Translations under genes and position numbers: made by a program
NCBI GenBank assembly: GCA_963835135.1
Contig: CAWIEF010000003.1
Coordinates: 62,001-126,000, forward strand
DNA length: 64,000 bases
Source of the DNA: JAVVHH01 sp963835135
GTDB lineage: Bacteria; Pseudomonadota; Alphaproteobacteria; Acetobacterales; Acetobacteraceae
Direction of reading: 5' to 3'
Part shown: piece by piece, positions 52,569 through 60,762 of the stretch
Position numbering within the stretch: the stretch's first letter is position 1
Layout of the letters: every line of letters begins with the position of its first letter
The notes under the pieces: generated by a model
Database searches by the model: none
What the model was told of the DNA's origin: nothing
What the model saw: the letters and a program-made list of their open reading frames with translations, nothing else

Positions 52569-53675
52569 ATGGTGCGCTCGTTCATCAATCCGAAGCCGGG
52601 CGCGCCCGGCATCGTGGTCCTTCCCGCCGGCGGTTTCCGTCGCGCCAAGGCAGACATCACGGCATGGCCCGGATATGCAGCCACCCCGCTTCGCCCCGCA
52701 CCCTCGCTCGCCGACCGGGCCGGCGTAGCCCAGGTCGCGATCAAGGATGAGGCCGGCCGATTCGGACAGGGGACCTTCAAGGCACTCGGCGGAGCCTACG
52801 CGGTCGGCGATGTCGTCAAGACGGAGTTGGCCCGGCGAGGGGTGGCCGACGCGCCGACGACGGACGACTTGCGCAGCGGTCGATACCCGACCGCCAATCT
52901 GACCATCACCTGTGCGACCGACGGCAACCATGGGCGCAGCGTGGCGTGGGGGGCGCGGCTGATCGGGGCGCGGTGCTGTGTCTTTGTCCACGAAGAGGTC
53001 GGGGCAGACCGGGTCGCCGCCATCGAGGGCGCGGGGGCAGAGGTGCGGCGCGCGGGCCGGACCTACGACGAGAGCGTGCAGGAGGCCGCCGACATCGCCG
53101 CGCGGGACGATTGGCTGGTCGTCTCCGACACGTCCTGGCCGGGATACACGGAGGTGCCGCGGCTGGTCATGCAGGGGTATCGCCTGATGGTGGACGAGGC
53201 GCTCGACCAGTGGGAGGGGCCATCGCCGACCCATGTGTTCATCCAGGCGGGCGTGGGCGGGGTGGCCGCGGCGGTGTCTGTGCATGTTCGGTCGCGGCTG
53301 GCACCGTCGCCGGCGCTCGTCGTGGTCGAACCGGCGCGGGCCGCCTGTCTGCTCGCCAGCGCGGAGCGCGGCGCGCTGACGGCCGTGCTGGGACCGCTGG
53401 ACACGATCATGGATTGTCTCGCATGCGGCCAGCCCAGCCTGTTGGCGTGGCAGGAGCTCGAGCGTGCGGCCGCCGCATTCCTCGCGATCGACGACACCGC
53501 GGCGTCCGACGCGGTGCAGCACCTGGCCGGGCTGGGCGTTGGCTCGCGGGCATCGGGCGCGGCAGGCTTGGGTGGCCTGCTGGCCGCCGCGGGCGATGCG
53601 GCGGTGCGGACCGGGATCGGCCTCGGCCCGGAAAGCCGCGTCCTGCTGTTCAACACCGAGGGCGCGGCCGGGTGA
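52569..53675 (+). CDS. Diaminopropionate ammonia-lyase-family PLP enzyme
   Basis: 368 residues of the fold-II PLP family. The PLP Lys lies in KDEAGRFGQGTFKALGGAYAVGDV near residue 74, and TCATDGNHGRSVAWGARLIGARCCVFVHEEV, DTSWPGYTEVPRLVMQGYRLMVDEAL, FIQAGVGGVAAAV (phosphate loop) and LLFNTEGAAG follow, all close to diaminopropionate ammonia-lyase. It would split 2,3-diaminopropionate to pyruvate and ammonia. The ATG at 52569 is divergent from the ClC gene. The stop overlaps the start of the transporter gene (GTGA), so the two are coupled. Confidence 0.88.
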   Translation: MVRSFINPKPGAPGIVVLPAGGFRRAKADITAWPGYAATPLRPAPSLADRAGVAQVAIKDEAGRFGQGTFKALGGAYAVGDVVKTELARRGVADAPTTDDLRSGRYPTANLTITCATDGNHGRSVAWGARLIGARCCVFVHEEVGADRVAAIEGAGAEVRRAGRTYDESVQEAADIAARDDWLVVSDTSWPGYTEVPRLVMQGYRLMVDEALDQWEGPSPTHVFIQAGVGGVAAAVSVHVRSRLAPSPALVVVEPARAACLLASAERGALTAVLGPLDTIMDCLACGQPSLLAWQELERAAAAFLAIDDTAASDAVQHLAGLGVGSRASGAAGLGGLLAAAGDAAVRTGIGLGPESRVLLFNTEGAAG

Positions 53676-54562
53676 GTCACGGCCCGAGCACGTCACGCGC
53701 TGGCCTGCTCTACCTTGGGGCGGCGGCGGTTCTGCTCGGCGCGAGTTGGCCGCTGACGCGCTACGCGTTCCTGCATGGGGGCGGGGCGGCCTGGTTTGCG
53801 TTCGGGCGCGCCGGGCTGTCGGCGGCCGTCACGACGGTGCTCCTGGTGCTGCTCGGCCGCCTTCGCCATCCCCGACGGCGGGACGTGCCGGCCCTGCTCG
53901 CGATCGGGCTGCTGCAATTGGCCGGGTTCTTCGCCTTCTCCCACGCCGCGCTCGCCTGGGTTCCGGCCGGGCGAACGGCGCTTCTGGCCAACTGCACCAT
54001 CGTGTTCACGGTGCCGCTCTCGCTGGTGGTCCTGCACGAGCACGTCTCGCGGCGGCGCTGGATCGCGGCGGCGCTCGGCCTGGCTGGCGTCGCCGCGTTA
54101 GTCGGGCCTTGGTCGATCGACTGGGCCGCTCCGCATGTGCTGACCGGGCACGCGGAGTTGATGGGCGCCTCGCTCTGCTGGGCGCTGGCCATGCTGATCG
54201 TGCGGCGATACCCGCCGGCGATGTCGATGTTCGAATTGCTGCCGTGGAGCTTCGGTCTGGCGACGATTGCGCTGGGACCGATCACGTTTCAGCACGATCC
54301 CGGCCCGTGGCCGGCCACCGTGCTCGTGCCGCTGCTGGTGGTCGGCTTGGTGATCGCGCCGGCCGGAACGTGGTGCATCATGCAGGCGCAGGCGACCTTG
54401 CCGATCGTGGTGGCCTCGGTCGGCTTCCTCGCCGGGCCTGCGCTTGGGGTGCTCCTGGCGAGCCTGTTCCTCGGCGAGGCGCTCGGGCTCGACATGCTGC
54501 TCGGGTCAGGCCTGATCCTCGCCGCGGCCGGGCTCGCCGCGACGACCGGACCGCCGGCATGA
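53672..54562 (+). CDS. EamA-family (DMT) transporter
   Basis: 296 residues with ten membrane segments, built of two EamA repeats: RAGLLYLGAAAVLLGASWPLTRYAFLHGGGAAWFAFGRAGLSA in the first and HAELMGASLCWALAMLIVRRY...SVGFLAGPALGVLLASLFLGEALGLDMLLGSGLILAAAG in the second. FFAFSHAALAWVPAGRTALLANCTIVF lies between. Members export amino acids or other metabolites across the inner membrane. It overlaps the PLP lyase gene by four bases, so it may export the lyase substrate or a relative. It also overlaps the esterase gene downstream (ATGA). Confidence 0.9.
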   Translation: MSHGPSTSRAGLLYLGAAAVLLGASWPLTRYAFLHGGGAAWFAFGRAGLSAAVTTVLLVLLGRLRHPRRRDVPALLAIGLLQLAGFFAFSHAALAWVPAGRTALLANCTIVFTVPLSLVVLHEHVSRRRWIAAALGLAGVAALVGPWSIDWAAPHVLTGHAELMGASLCWALAMLIVRRYPPAMSMFELLPWSFGLATIALGPITFQHDPGPWPATVLVPLLVVGLVIAPAGTWCIMQAQATLPIVVASVGFLAGPALGVLLASLFLGEALGLDMLLGSGLILAAAGLAATTGPPA

Positions 54563-55323
54563 TCCTGCACGCGATCGATGTGGGGGAGGGGCCGCCCGCG
54601 GTGATCCTGCATGGGCTGTTCGGGACGGCGAGCAATTTCTCCACCATTCAGAAGCGGCTGGCGGTGGGGCGCCGGGTGGTGACGATGGACCTGCGCAACC
54701 ACGGCCGCAGCAATCATGACCCGGCCATGGACTACGCCATCATGGCCGAAGACGTGCTCGCCACGATGGCCGCGCTCCAACTCGGGCAGGCCGCGCTGGT
54801 CGGACACTCGATGGGCGGCAAGGTCGTCATGACGGCCGCGTTGCGCCAGCCCACGCGCGTGAGCCGTCTGCTGGTTGCCGATATAGCGCCGGTCCCGTAC
54901 CCGCCGCGGTATCGCGCGATTGCCGAGGCGATGGCCGCATTGGCACTGGAGCCGGGCTTGACCCGCGCCACGGCAGACCTTGCGCTGGCAGGGGCGGTGC
55001 CGGACCGGGCGATGCGGCAATTCCTGCTGTCCAACCTCCGCTTTGGCGACCCACCCGCGTGGCGTATCGGGCTGCGGGAGATCGCGGGCGCGCTGCCGGC
55101 CATCGAGGGCTGGGGCGATCCGGGGGCGACGACCTATGACGGTCCGACGCTCGTCCTGCGCGGCGAACGGTCGGACTACGTCAAGCCGCAAGATCGGGCC
55201 AGGTTCCGCGCGTTGTTCCCAGCGGCGCGCTTTGCCTCGTTGCGCGACGCAGGCCACTGGCTGCACGCCGACGCGCCGGATGCCTTCGTGGCGACGCTCG
55301 ACGCATTTCTGCCGCGCGGCTGA
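54559..55323 (+). CDS. Alpha/beta hydrolase (YbfF-type esterase)
   Basis: 254 residues. LHGLFGTASNFSTIQKRLA opens the core, LVGHSMGGKVVMTAAL holds the nucleophile Ser near residue 88, LRGERSDYV carries the acid and DAGHWLHADAPDAF the His near residue 235. DLRNHGRSNHDPAMDYAIMAEDVL is the YbfF signature between strands 4 and 5. It would hydrolyse short acyl or thio-esters in the cytoplasm. The ATG overlaps the transporter stop, so the lyase, transporter and esterase form one operon. Confidence 0.9.
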   Translation: MILHAIDVGEGPPAVILHGLFGTASNFSTIQKRLAVGRRVVTMDLRNHGRSNHDPAMDYAIMAEDVLATMAALQLGQAALVGHSMGGKVVMTAALRQPTRVSRLLVADIAPVPYPPRYRAIAEAMAALALEPGLTRATADLALAGAVPDRAMRQFLLSNLRFGDPPAWRIGLREIAGALPAIEGWGDPGATTYDGPTLVLRGERSDYVKPQDRARFRALFPAARFASLRDAGHWLHADAPDAFVATLDAFLPRG

Positions 55324-55375
55324 TCCCAATAAAAAGCCGGTGGCGACCGAACCCTCGCCGCTCCGTGAGGTTGAG

Positions 55376-56575
55376 ATGAGACGTGAATGGGAGCTTGAGA
55401 TGGGACGCTATACGACGGGCGGTGTCGGCCGCGACGTGATTGCCGGGGCGATTGCTGGCGGCGCAGCGGTTTGGCTGATCAGCAAAATGGATTGGTCGCT
55501 GAGCCATTCCGGGCGCGCGGGCGGCGCTGCGACGATCCCGGCCCATGCCGCCGCCGCGAAAGCCGCCGATGCCGCCGGTCTGGACATCGACGACACGCAG
55601 AAGAGCGTTGCCGGACATACCGTGCATTACGGCGTCGGCATCGGCGTTGGCGCGCTCTACGGCCTGTTGCGGGGCATGGCGCCTTCGGTCACGACCGGGC
55701 GAGGTTCGCTGTATGGGGTCGCGACCTTCATCCTGGGTGATGAGATCGGCGCACCGGCCATGGGCTTGGCGAAGGGCCCGCTCGACTATTCGGCCCGCGA
55801 TCACGCCAGGAGCGCCCTGGCGCATGTGGTGTTCGGCCTGCTGACCGATCTCGGGACCCGGCTGCTGTCACCGTGGAAAAGCGAGGTCGTCATCATGCGC
55901 GGGCCCTCGATCCAGGAGCGGATCGAGGGTGGCCGGCAGGTGATCGCCGACGGCCGGGACTACCTCTACGACCAGGGCCGCTCCGCGCTGGATCAGGGAC
56001 GCAACTATGCCGAGCAGGCGCGCGACCGGCTCGATGAGCTTGACCTGCCGGGCTTGGCCGAGCAGGGCCGGACGCGGGCGCGGCGCTGGGCCGAGGATGT
56101 CCGCTCCAGGCTTCCCGATGCGGACGAGGTGGCCGACGTTCTCGATGAAGGCCGCACGCGGGCTCGCCGGTTTGCCGGAAGCGTCGCGTCGCAGTTGCCG
56201 GACCGCGACGATGTTTCCGATGCGGTCGAACGCGGACGCAAGCGGGCGCGCGGTTGGGCGCGGTCGGCGGCGAGCACCCTGCCGGACCGAGACGATCTGA
56301 GCGACGCGGTCGAGCAGGGACGCTCGCGCGGCCGCGGCCTGTTCCGGTCTTTGGTCGATCGTTTGCCGGACGGTGACGATTTCGATGACGTGGTCGATCA
56401 GGGCCGTAAGCGGGCTCGGACGCTTTCCAAGCGGGCCAGAGCGCGGATGCCGGACCGGGACGATGTGGACGACGCCGTGGCCGGCGGGCGTAAGCGGGTG
56501 CGGCAACTCGCCGACGACGCCCGCTCGAGCGGCGAGTCGGGCCTCGGCAGGGTCACGCGCTGGCTGTTTGGATGA
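55376..56575 (+). CDS. DUF1440-like membrane protein with 28-residue repeats
   Basis: 399 residues from ATG 55376 (an ATG at 55400 is possible). Residues 15-165 resemble DUF1440/YagU-type membrane proteins: GGVGRDVIAGAIAGGAAVWLISKMDW, then HYGVGIGVGALYGLLRGM and LYGVATFILGDEIGAPAMGLAKGP. From about residue 225 a repeat of exactly 28 residues begins. The GR pair recurs at 231, 259, 287, 315, 343 and 371, each unit reading roughly [EQ]-GRxRAR...LPDRDDVxDAVE. The repeats are strongly charged and probably helical, outside the membrane. I know of no function for this C-terminal array. It lies between a lyase/esterase operon and a DNA-repair gene. Confidence 0.75.
   Translation: MRREWELEMGRYTTGGVGRDVIAGAIAGGAAVWLISKMDWSLSHSGRAGGAATIPAHAAAAKAADAAGLDIDDTQKSVAGHTVHYGVGIGVGALYGLLRGMAPSVTTGRGSLYGVATFILGDEIGAPAMGLAKGPLDYSARDHARSALAHVVFGLLTDLGTRLLSPWKSEVVIMRGPSIQERIEGGRQVIADGRDYLYDQGRSALDQGRNYAEQARDRLDELDLPGLAEQGRTRARRWAEDVRSRLPDADEVADVLDEGRTRARRFAGSVASQLPDRDDVSDAVERGRKRARGWARSAASTLPDRDDLSDAVEQGRSRGRGLFRSLVDRLPDGDDFDDVVDQGRKRARTLSKRARARMPDRDDVDDAVAGGRKRVRQLADDARSSGESGLGRVTRWLFG
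56066..56529 (+). repeat. 84-bp tandem coding repeat (28 aa units)
   Basis: Five full and one partial copy of an 84-base coding unit within the DUF1440-like gene. Protein spacing is exact at 28 residues, from GR231 to GR371, while the DNA has diverged at third positions and elsewhere. This argues for an old, selected repeat rather than fresh slippage. Confidence 0.8.
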
Positions 56576-56584
56576 GGGGACGAG

Positions 56585-56606
56585 GGCCGGGCATACGTGC
56601 CCGGCC
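56585..56606 (+). terminator. Perfect 9-bp hairpin after the repeat-protein gene
   Basis: GGCCGGGCA pairs completely with TGCCCGGCC around the loop TACG, nine bases after the stop of the repeat-protein gene and before the MmcB gene. No T-run follows, so it may act as a Rho-assisted or processing signal rather than a classical terminator. Confidence 0.55.
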
Positions 56607-56651
56607 GACATCGACGTAGCGTCCGGTTGAGAAGCCTGGTACAAAACGTGA

Positions 56652-57122
56652 ATGGATCAGGTGAGTTTTCCCGAGCGGGCAGCGGCGATCCGCAGGGCGA
56701 CGGCGCTGCTGTGCGTTCGACTCGGATGGTCTCCGGTGCATGAGGTTCCGCTACCGAACAATCGGCGCGCGGATATTCTCGCGCTTCGAGGCGATGGCGG
56801 GTTCGCCTGCATCGAGGTAAAATCCGGCCTACGCGATTTCCAGACCGACGCGAAATGGCCGGAGTATCGGCACTACGCGGACGCGCTCTACTTCGCCGTC
56901 GACGAGGATTTCCCGCACGACATGCTGCCCGAGCAGGCTGGCTTGATCGTCGCCTGCGGACGAGAGGCCGAAGTGGTTCGCGAGGCACCGCACCATCCGC
57001 TCGCGCCGTCCCGCAGGCGGGCTCTGCTGCATCGGTTCGCGACCTTGGCGGCGCGCCGGCTTGCATCCCGAGAGGACCCGGACGGGATGGCCAGCCTCCG
57101 CTCGGCGCTGCTCGCGGAGTAG
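56652..57122 (+). CDS. mmcB: MmcB-family DNA repair nuclease-fold protein
   Basis: 156 residues. ADILALRGDGGFACIEVKSGLRDFQTDAKWPEYRHYADALYFAVDEDFP is the core of the MmcB family (DUF1052), first described in Caulobacter as a protein against DNA-crosslink damage. The Asp, Glu and Lys of ADIL...EVK fit a PD-(D/E)xK nuclease site. Caulobacter mmcB is SOS-controlled, but I saw no GTTC-N7-GTTC LexA box in the 76 bases upstream. It is convergent with hldE two bases away. The family is mostly alphaproteobacterial, which supports the host assignment. Confidence 0.9.
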   Translation: MDQVSFPERAAAIRRATALLCVRLGWSPVHEVPLPNNRRADILALRGDGGFACIEVKSGLRDFQTDAKWPEYRHYADALYFAVDEDFPHDMLPEQAGLIVACGREAEVVREAPHHPLAPSRRRALLHRFATLAARRLASREDPDGMASLRSALLAE

Positions 57123-57124
57123 GT

Positions 57125-58603
57125 TTAGCCTGCGCCGGCCGACAAGCGACGGACAGTCGCGGTCGTCGAATATCCGTTCAGCAGTTCGGCGAGCCATACC
57201 TTTCCGCCCCAACTTTGGACGAGGTCGGCACCGATGATGCGATCGATCGTGTAATCCGCGCCCTTGACGAGCAGGTCGGGCCGCAGCGCCTCGAGCGTTT
57301 CTTGCGGCGTATCCTCATCGTAGATTACGACGAGATCCACCGCGGAGAGGCTGGCGAGCACCGCCGCCCGGGCTGCCTCCTGCTGAATGGGTCGCGTCTT
57401 GCCCTTGAGGCGGCGCACGCTGGCGTCGGAGTTGAGGCCGACCACGAGCCGGTCGCATTGGCCGCGCGCCTGTTCGAGAAGATGCACATGCCCCGGATGG
57501 AGCAGGTCGAAGCAGCCGTTGGTGAAGCCGGTCCTCCAGCCTTTGCGGCGCCAGCGCTCGACTTGCTCGGCGGCCGCGTCCCGGGTCACGATCTTGCGGA
57601 GCGTGCTCACTTGCGGGGTCAGAACCCGCAGGAGGTCTTCGCCTCGCGCCACGGCGGTACCGACCTTGCCGACCACGACGCCGGCTGCGATGTTGGCCAG
57701 CCGAACCGCGACTTTCATCTCGAGCCCGGCTGCCAGTCCGGCCGCAAGCGTCGCCACCACGGTGTCGCCCGCGCCGGACACGTCGAACACCTCGATGGCT
57801 TCAGCCGGGAAATGATGCGGCCCGTCGGCGTCGACGAGGGTCATGCCGTCTTCCGACCGCGTCACCAGCACGGCGCCGAACCCATGCAGCTCGCGAACAT
57901 GGGTGGCGGCACGAACGAGGTCGGACTCCTCATCGACCGGCATTCCAGTCGCCTCGGACAGCTCGCGGCGGTTTGGGGTGATGACGTCCGCGCCGGCATA
58001 GCGGGCGAAATCGCGACCTTTCGGATCGACCACGACCGGCCGCCCGGCCTGCCGCGCGGCTGCGATCAGTTGGGCCGGTATGTCACCGGATAGAACGCCT
58101 TTGGCGTAATCGGACAGGACCGTGACGGACGTCGCCGCAAGGGTGTCCCCCGCGATCCGCAGCATACGCTCGGCCAGTTTCGGGCTGATCGGCTCGTTTT
58201 GCTCGCGGTCGGCGCGCAGCAATTGTTGGCCCTGACTGACGAACCTCGTCTTGACCGTCGTGGTGCGGGCGCCTTCGATCAGCATCCAGGGCTCGATGCC
58301 GGGCTGTCCGCCGACGAGGCCGGTCAGATCGGACCCGGCCTGGTCATCGCCAACCACGGAAACGAACGCCACCGCGGCGCCGAGCGCAGTGAGGTTGCGC
58401 ACCACGTTGCCCGCCCCGCCCGGCATCGCCGTCTCACGCTCGACCCGCAGGATGGGGATCGGGGCTTCCGGACTGACGCGGTCGACCACACCATAGACAT
58501 ACCGATCCAGCATGACGTCGCCGATCACCGTCACGCTCGTGCGCGCGAGGCGGCGCACGGCGCTCGATAGCGCTGCGTCATCTCCGGGGTCGGCACTATC
58601 CAT
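57125..58603 (-). CDS. hldE: Bifunctional heptose-7-phosphate kinase/heptose-1-phosphate adenylyltransferase
   Basis: 492 residues. Residues 1-320 are a PfkB-type kinase (VIGDVMLDRYVYGVVDRVSPEAPIPIL, GGAGNVVRNL, VFDVSGAGDTVVATLAAGLA with the catalytic Asp). Residues 340-485 are the nucleotidyltransferase (RRKGWRTGFTNGCFDLLHPGHVHLLEQARGQCDRLVVGLNSDASVRRLKG with the HxGH motif, KGADYTIDRIIG at the end). It makes ADP-heptose for lipopolysaccharide inner core. It lies 59 bases downstream of the metallophosphatase gene on the same strand. Length and domain order are normal. Confidence 0.96.
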   Translation of the reverse strand: MDSADPGDDAALSSAVRRLARTSVTVIGDVMLDRYVYGVVDRVSPEAPIPILRVERETAMPGGAGNVVRNLTALGAAVAFVSVVGDDQAGSDLTGLVGGQPGIEPWMLIEGARTTTVKTRFVSQGQQLLRADREQNEPISPKLAERMLRIAGDTLAATSVTVLSDYAKGVLSGDIPAQLIAAARQAGRPVVVDPKGRDFARYAGADVITPNRRELSEATGMPVDEESDLVRAATHVRELHGFGAVLVTRSEDGMTLVDADGPHHFPAEAIEVFDVSGAGDTVVATLAAGLAAGLEMKVAVRLANIAAGVVVGKVGTAVARGEDLLRVLTPQVSTLRKIVTRDAAAEQVERWRRKGWRTGFTNGCFDLLHPGHVHLLEQARGQCDRLVVGLNSDASVRRLKGKTRPIQQEAARAAVLASLSAVDLVVIYDEDTPQETLEALRPDLLVKGADYTIDRIIGADLVQSWGGKVWLAELLNGYSTTATVRRLSAGAG

Positions 58604-58662
58604 TGGTCACGGCTACCTTCTTGGATCGCGTGTGGCAAGCAAATGACTTCGCTCGACGCCGA

Positions 58663-59394
58663 TCATGCCTGAAGAAAGTAAACGGAGTCTGAGCTGAGTG
58701 CCGCGCAGGTCAGCTTGCCACCGCGCACGGCATTCGTGTCGATCCCCAGCCGGTTCGGCCTCAGCTCCGGTTCTTCGCTGGGCGTATGGCCGTGCACGAC
58801 CCGCAATTTCGGGGCGTCCGGCAGCATCTTCCCGTGCCAGTCGAGGAAGCCGTCACGGATCCAAAGCATGTCGTCGAGGCTCTGCATCGGGAGCCGGATG
58901 CCCGGCCGCACCCCGGCGTGCACGAAGAGGTACATCCCGGCGACAAGCATCGGCGGGAGCGTCCGGAGAAAATCGAGATGCGGTTCCGGGATCCGGTCAC
59001 CCCAGCCTCGCGGGTCGCTGTTCGGGTCGATACCCCAGCTGCGCAGCGTCGCGTCACCGCCGTTTCGAAGCCAGAGGCCCGCTTCTCGCGGATGCTCCAG
59101 CACGTCCAGCAGCATCTTCTCATGATTTCCCAGCAGGTTGCAGCACGGAATGCCTGCAATGGGTGAGCCATGCGCAAGTTGGTCGAGACATCCTGCCGAA
59201 TCTGGGCCGCGGTCGATGTAGTCACCGAGATGGACGATGAGCGCCTGTTCGACGGGGCGATCCTCGAAATCCTCGCGGATCATGGCGTGCAGCGATCGCA
59301 GGCGTTCGGCCTCGCCATGGACGTCACCGATCGCGTAGATGCGCTGGGGCACCTCCGTCGCTTCCTGCATCGCCGCTAACTCTTTCGTAACCAT
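58663..59394 (-). CDS. Calcineurin-like metallophosphatase (PrpA/ApaH-type)
   Basis: 243 residues from ATG 59394 (59370 is an alternative). Metal ligands lie in IYAIGDVHGEAERL, VHLGDYIDRGPDS, CNLLGNHEKMLLDVL, LFVHAGVRPGI and VHGHTP, the full set of a phosphoprotein-phosphatase-like family. Such enzymes are called serine/threonine phosphatases or Ap4A hydrolases. They need Mn or Fe. The gene is head-to-head, only 45 bases apart, with the degenerate EAL gene and precedes hldE on the same strand. Substrate is unknown. Confidence 0.9.
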   Translation of the reverse strand: MVTKELAAMQEATEVPQRIYAIGDVHGEAERLRSLHAMIREDFEDRPVEQALIVHLGDYIDRGPDSAGCLDQLAHGSPIAGIPCCNLLGNHEKMLLDVLEHPREAGLWLRNGGDATLRSWGIDPNSDPRGWGDRIPEPHLDFLRTLPPMLVAGMYLFVHAGVRPGIRLPMQSLDDMLWIRDGFLDWHGKMLPDAPKLRVVHGHTPSEEPELRPNRLGIDTNAVRGGKLTCAALSSDSVYFLQA

Positions 59395-59439
59395 GCGGCG
59401 GTATCCTACCGGGGCGAGCTGGAGACGACGACACTGTTC

Positions 59440-60762
59440 TTGTCGGCACAAAATGAGGCAACGCTGCTTCGGGCAGCGCAGGACGCGGCGATGCCGCTGC
59501 GTGATGCCGTTCAACGTGCGTTACGAGGGCGGGAGAGCGGTTGGGCTGTCCTTGGCCTGCACCTGTCGAGGCTGCCGCCGCCTGCGCTGCGGCCACACCA
59601 TCGTAGGATCGCTCGCGCCGTCCTGGACGAAGCGGCAGCCCGGCATAAGGGGCAGCTGTTCACGCTGATCAACGGCGACTTTGCGCTGCTGTTCCGGCCT
59701 GCCGATACCGGCGCCGGGCTGATGTCGAGACTTGGGACCCTCTTTTCGGCCGACTCGCCCGACGCCAGCCTGATCCTCAGCCGCTGGTCACTGCCCAGTG
59801 ACCTGAAAGACCTGTCTGCCTATCTCGACGCGCTGCCGACGATCGCTTCCGCGCCCGGCACTGCGGAGCGGGACAATGGGCTGGCTGCCGTGACGAGGCT
59901 GTTCGATGCCGTCGACAAGCGCCGCATCCGCGAGTTGCTCGAGCGGCAGACCGGCGTGCTCGTCACTGTCGGGGGAGCCGAGCGGGTCGTTCCCCTATAT
60001 CGCGAGGTGCGGTTCTCTCTTCCGGCGCTCGAAGCGAGGGCGGCGGCCTCCGGGACGTTCACGGCGGACCCTTTCCTCTTCCGCCATCTCACCGCCAAGC
60101 TGGACGGCGCAATGCTGTCCGCCGCCACCGCAGATCTCGAGCATGACCGGCCCATGCTGGCGGGGGTGAGGGGGGGCAAGACGTTCCTGCATGTGAACCT
60201 GAGCCTGGAGGCACTGCTCTCGCCTGCGTTCGATCATCTGGCCGAGACCGCCGCGCGCACTGAGGCACGCGTTGCCGTCGAGATCGCGTTGCTCGAGGCG
60301 TTTGCCGATACGGAGACCTTCCTGCGTGGGCGGGAGCGCATACAGGCCGCCGGGTTCAGCCTCGTGCTGGACGACGTGACGCATCATGCCTTGCTCGTCA
60401 CGAAACCGGCCAGGTTCGGGTGCGACTGGCTCAAGCTCGACTGGTCTCGCCAAATCCTGCAAGCGGGCGACACGGTCGATGCCGCCTTGAGCGAGTTCGG
60501 TCCGGCTAAGGTGATCCTGCAGAAGGCTGACACAGAGGACGCGGTGCGATGGGGGATCGCTCGCGGCATCCGTCGCTTCCAGGGCCGCCACACCGACGCC
60601 ATCCTTGCCGCCAACCGGCTCGTCGCCTGCCCCGCTGCCAGCGCGTGCACGCTGCGACGGTGCATCGAACGCGAGCAGGCGGTGACACCGGCCGGGCGGA
60701 TCGGCTGCCAAAACCATTCCCTTCTCGATGCCTCGGTCTCGACGACGGAGCCGGCCGCATGA
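59440..60762 (+). CDS. Degenerate EAL-domain protein, first of a tandem pair
   Basis: 440 residues from a TTG at 59440 with only a weak ribosome site. The C-terminal half (about residues 225-420) has the outline of an EAL cyclic-di-GMP domain: FLHVNLSLEALLSPAF, VAVEIALLEAFADTETFLRGRERIQAAGFSLVLDDVTHHAL, CDWLKLDWSRQI (for the usual LKID) and AKVILQKADTEDAVRWGIARGIRRFQGRH. The EAL motif is VEI, the DDFGTG loop is DDVTHHAL, and the catalytic E-G-V-E-T is QKADTED. It should not hydrolyse c-di-GMP but could bind it or act as a scaffold. The N-terminal half has no known domain. The stop overlaps the second gene (ATGA). Confidence 0.75.
   Translation: MSAQNEATLLRAAQDAAMPLRDAVQRALRGRESGWAVLGLHLSRLPPPALRPHHRRIARAVLDEAAARHKGQLFTLINGDFALLFRPADTGAGLMSRLGTLFSADSPDASLILSRWSLPSDLKDLSAYLDALPTIASAPGTAERDNGLAAVTRLFDAVDKRRIRELLERQTGVLVTVGGAERVVPLYREVRFSLPALEARAAASGTFTADPFLFRHLTAKLDGAMLSAATADLEHDRPMLAGVRGGKTFLHVNLSLEALLSPAFDHLAETAARTEARVAVEIALLEAFADTETFLRGRERIQAAGFSLVLDDVTHHALLVTKPARFGCDWLKLDWSRQILQAGDTVDAALSEFGPAKVILQKADTEDAVRWGIARGIRRFQGRHTDAILAANRLVACPAASACTLRRCIEREQAVTPAGRIGCQNHSLLDASVSTTEPAA

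Noticed and set aside
54980..55375. Upstream extension of the DUF1440-like repeat protein
   Set aside because: The open frame runs back into the esterase gene; the text there is a shadow, and ribosome sites near 55376 and 55400 give sensible starts.
56066..56529. CRISPR-like or non-coding tandem repeat
   Set aside because: Repeat units are 84 bases in one coding frame, conserved at protein but not DNA level, and have no spacers. No CRISPR array was found in the window.
56576..56651. SOS (LexA) box in front of mmcB
   Set aside because: No GTTC-N7-GTTC or close variant could be found; only a hairpin lies there.
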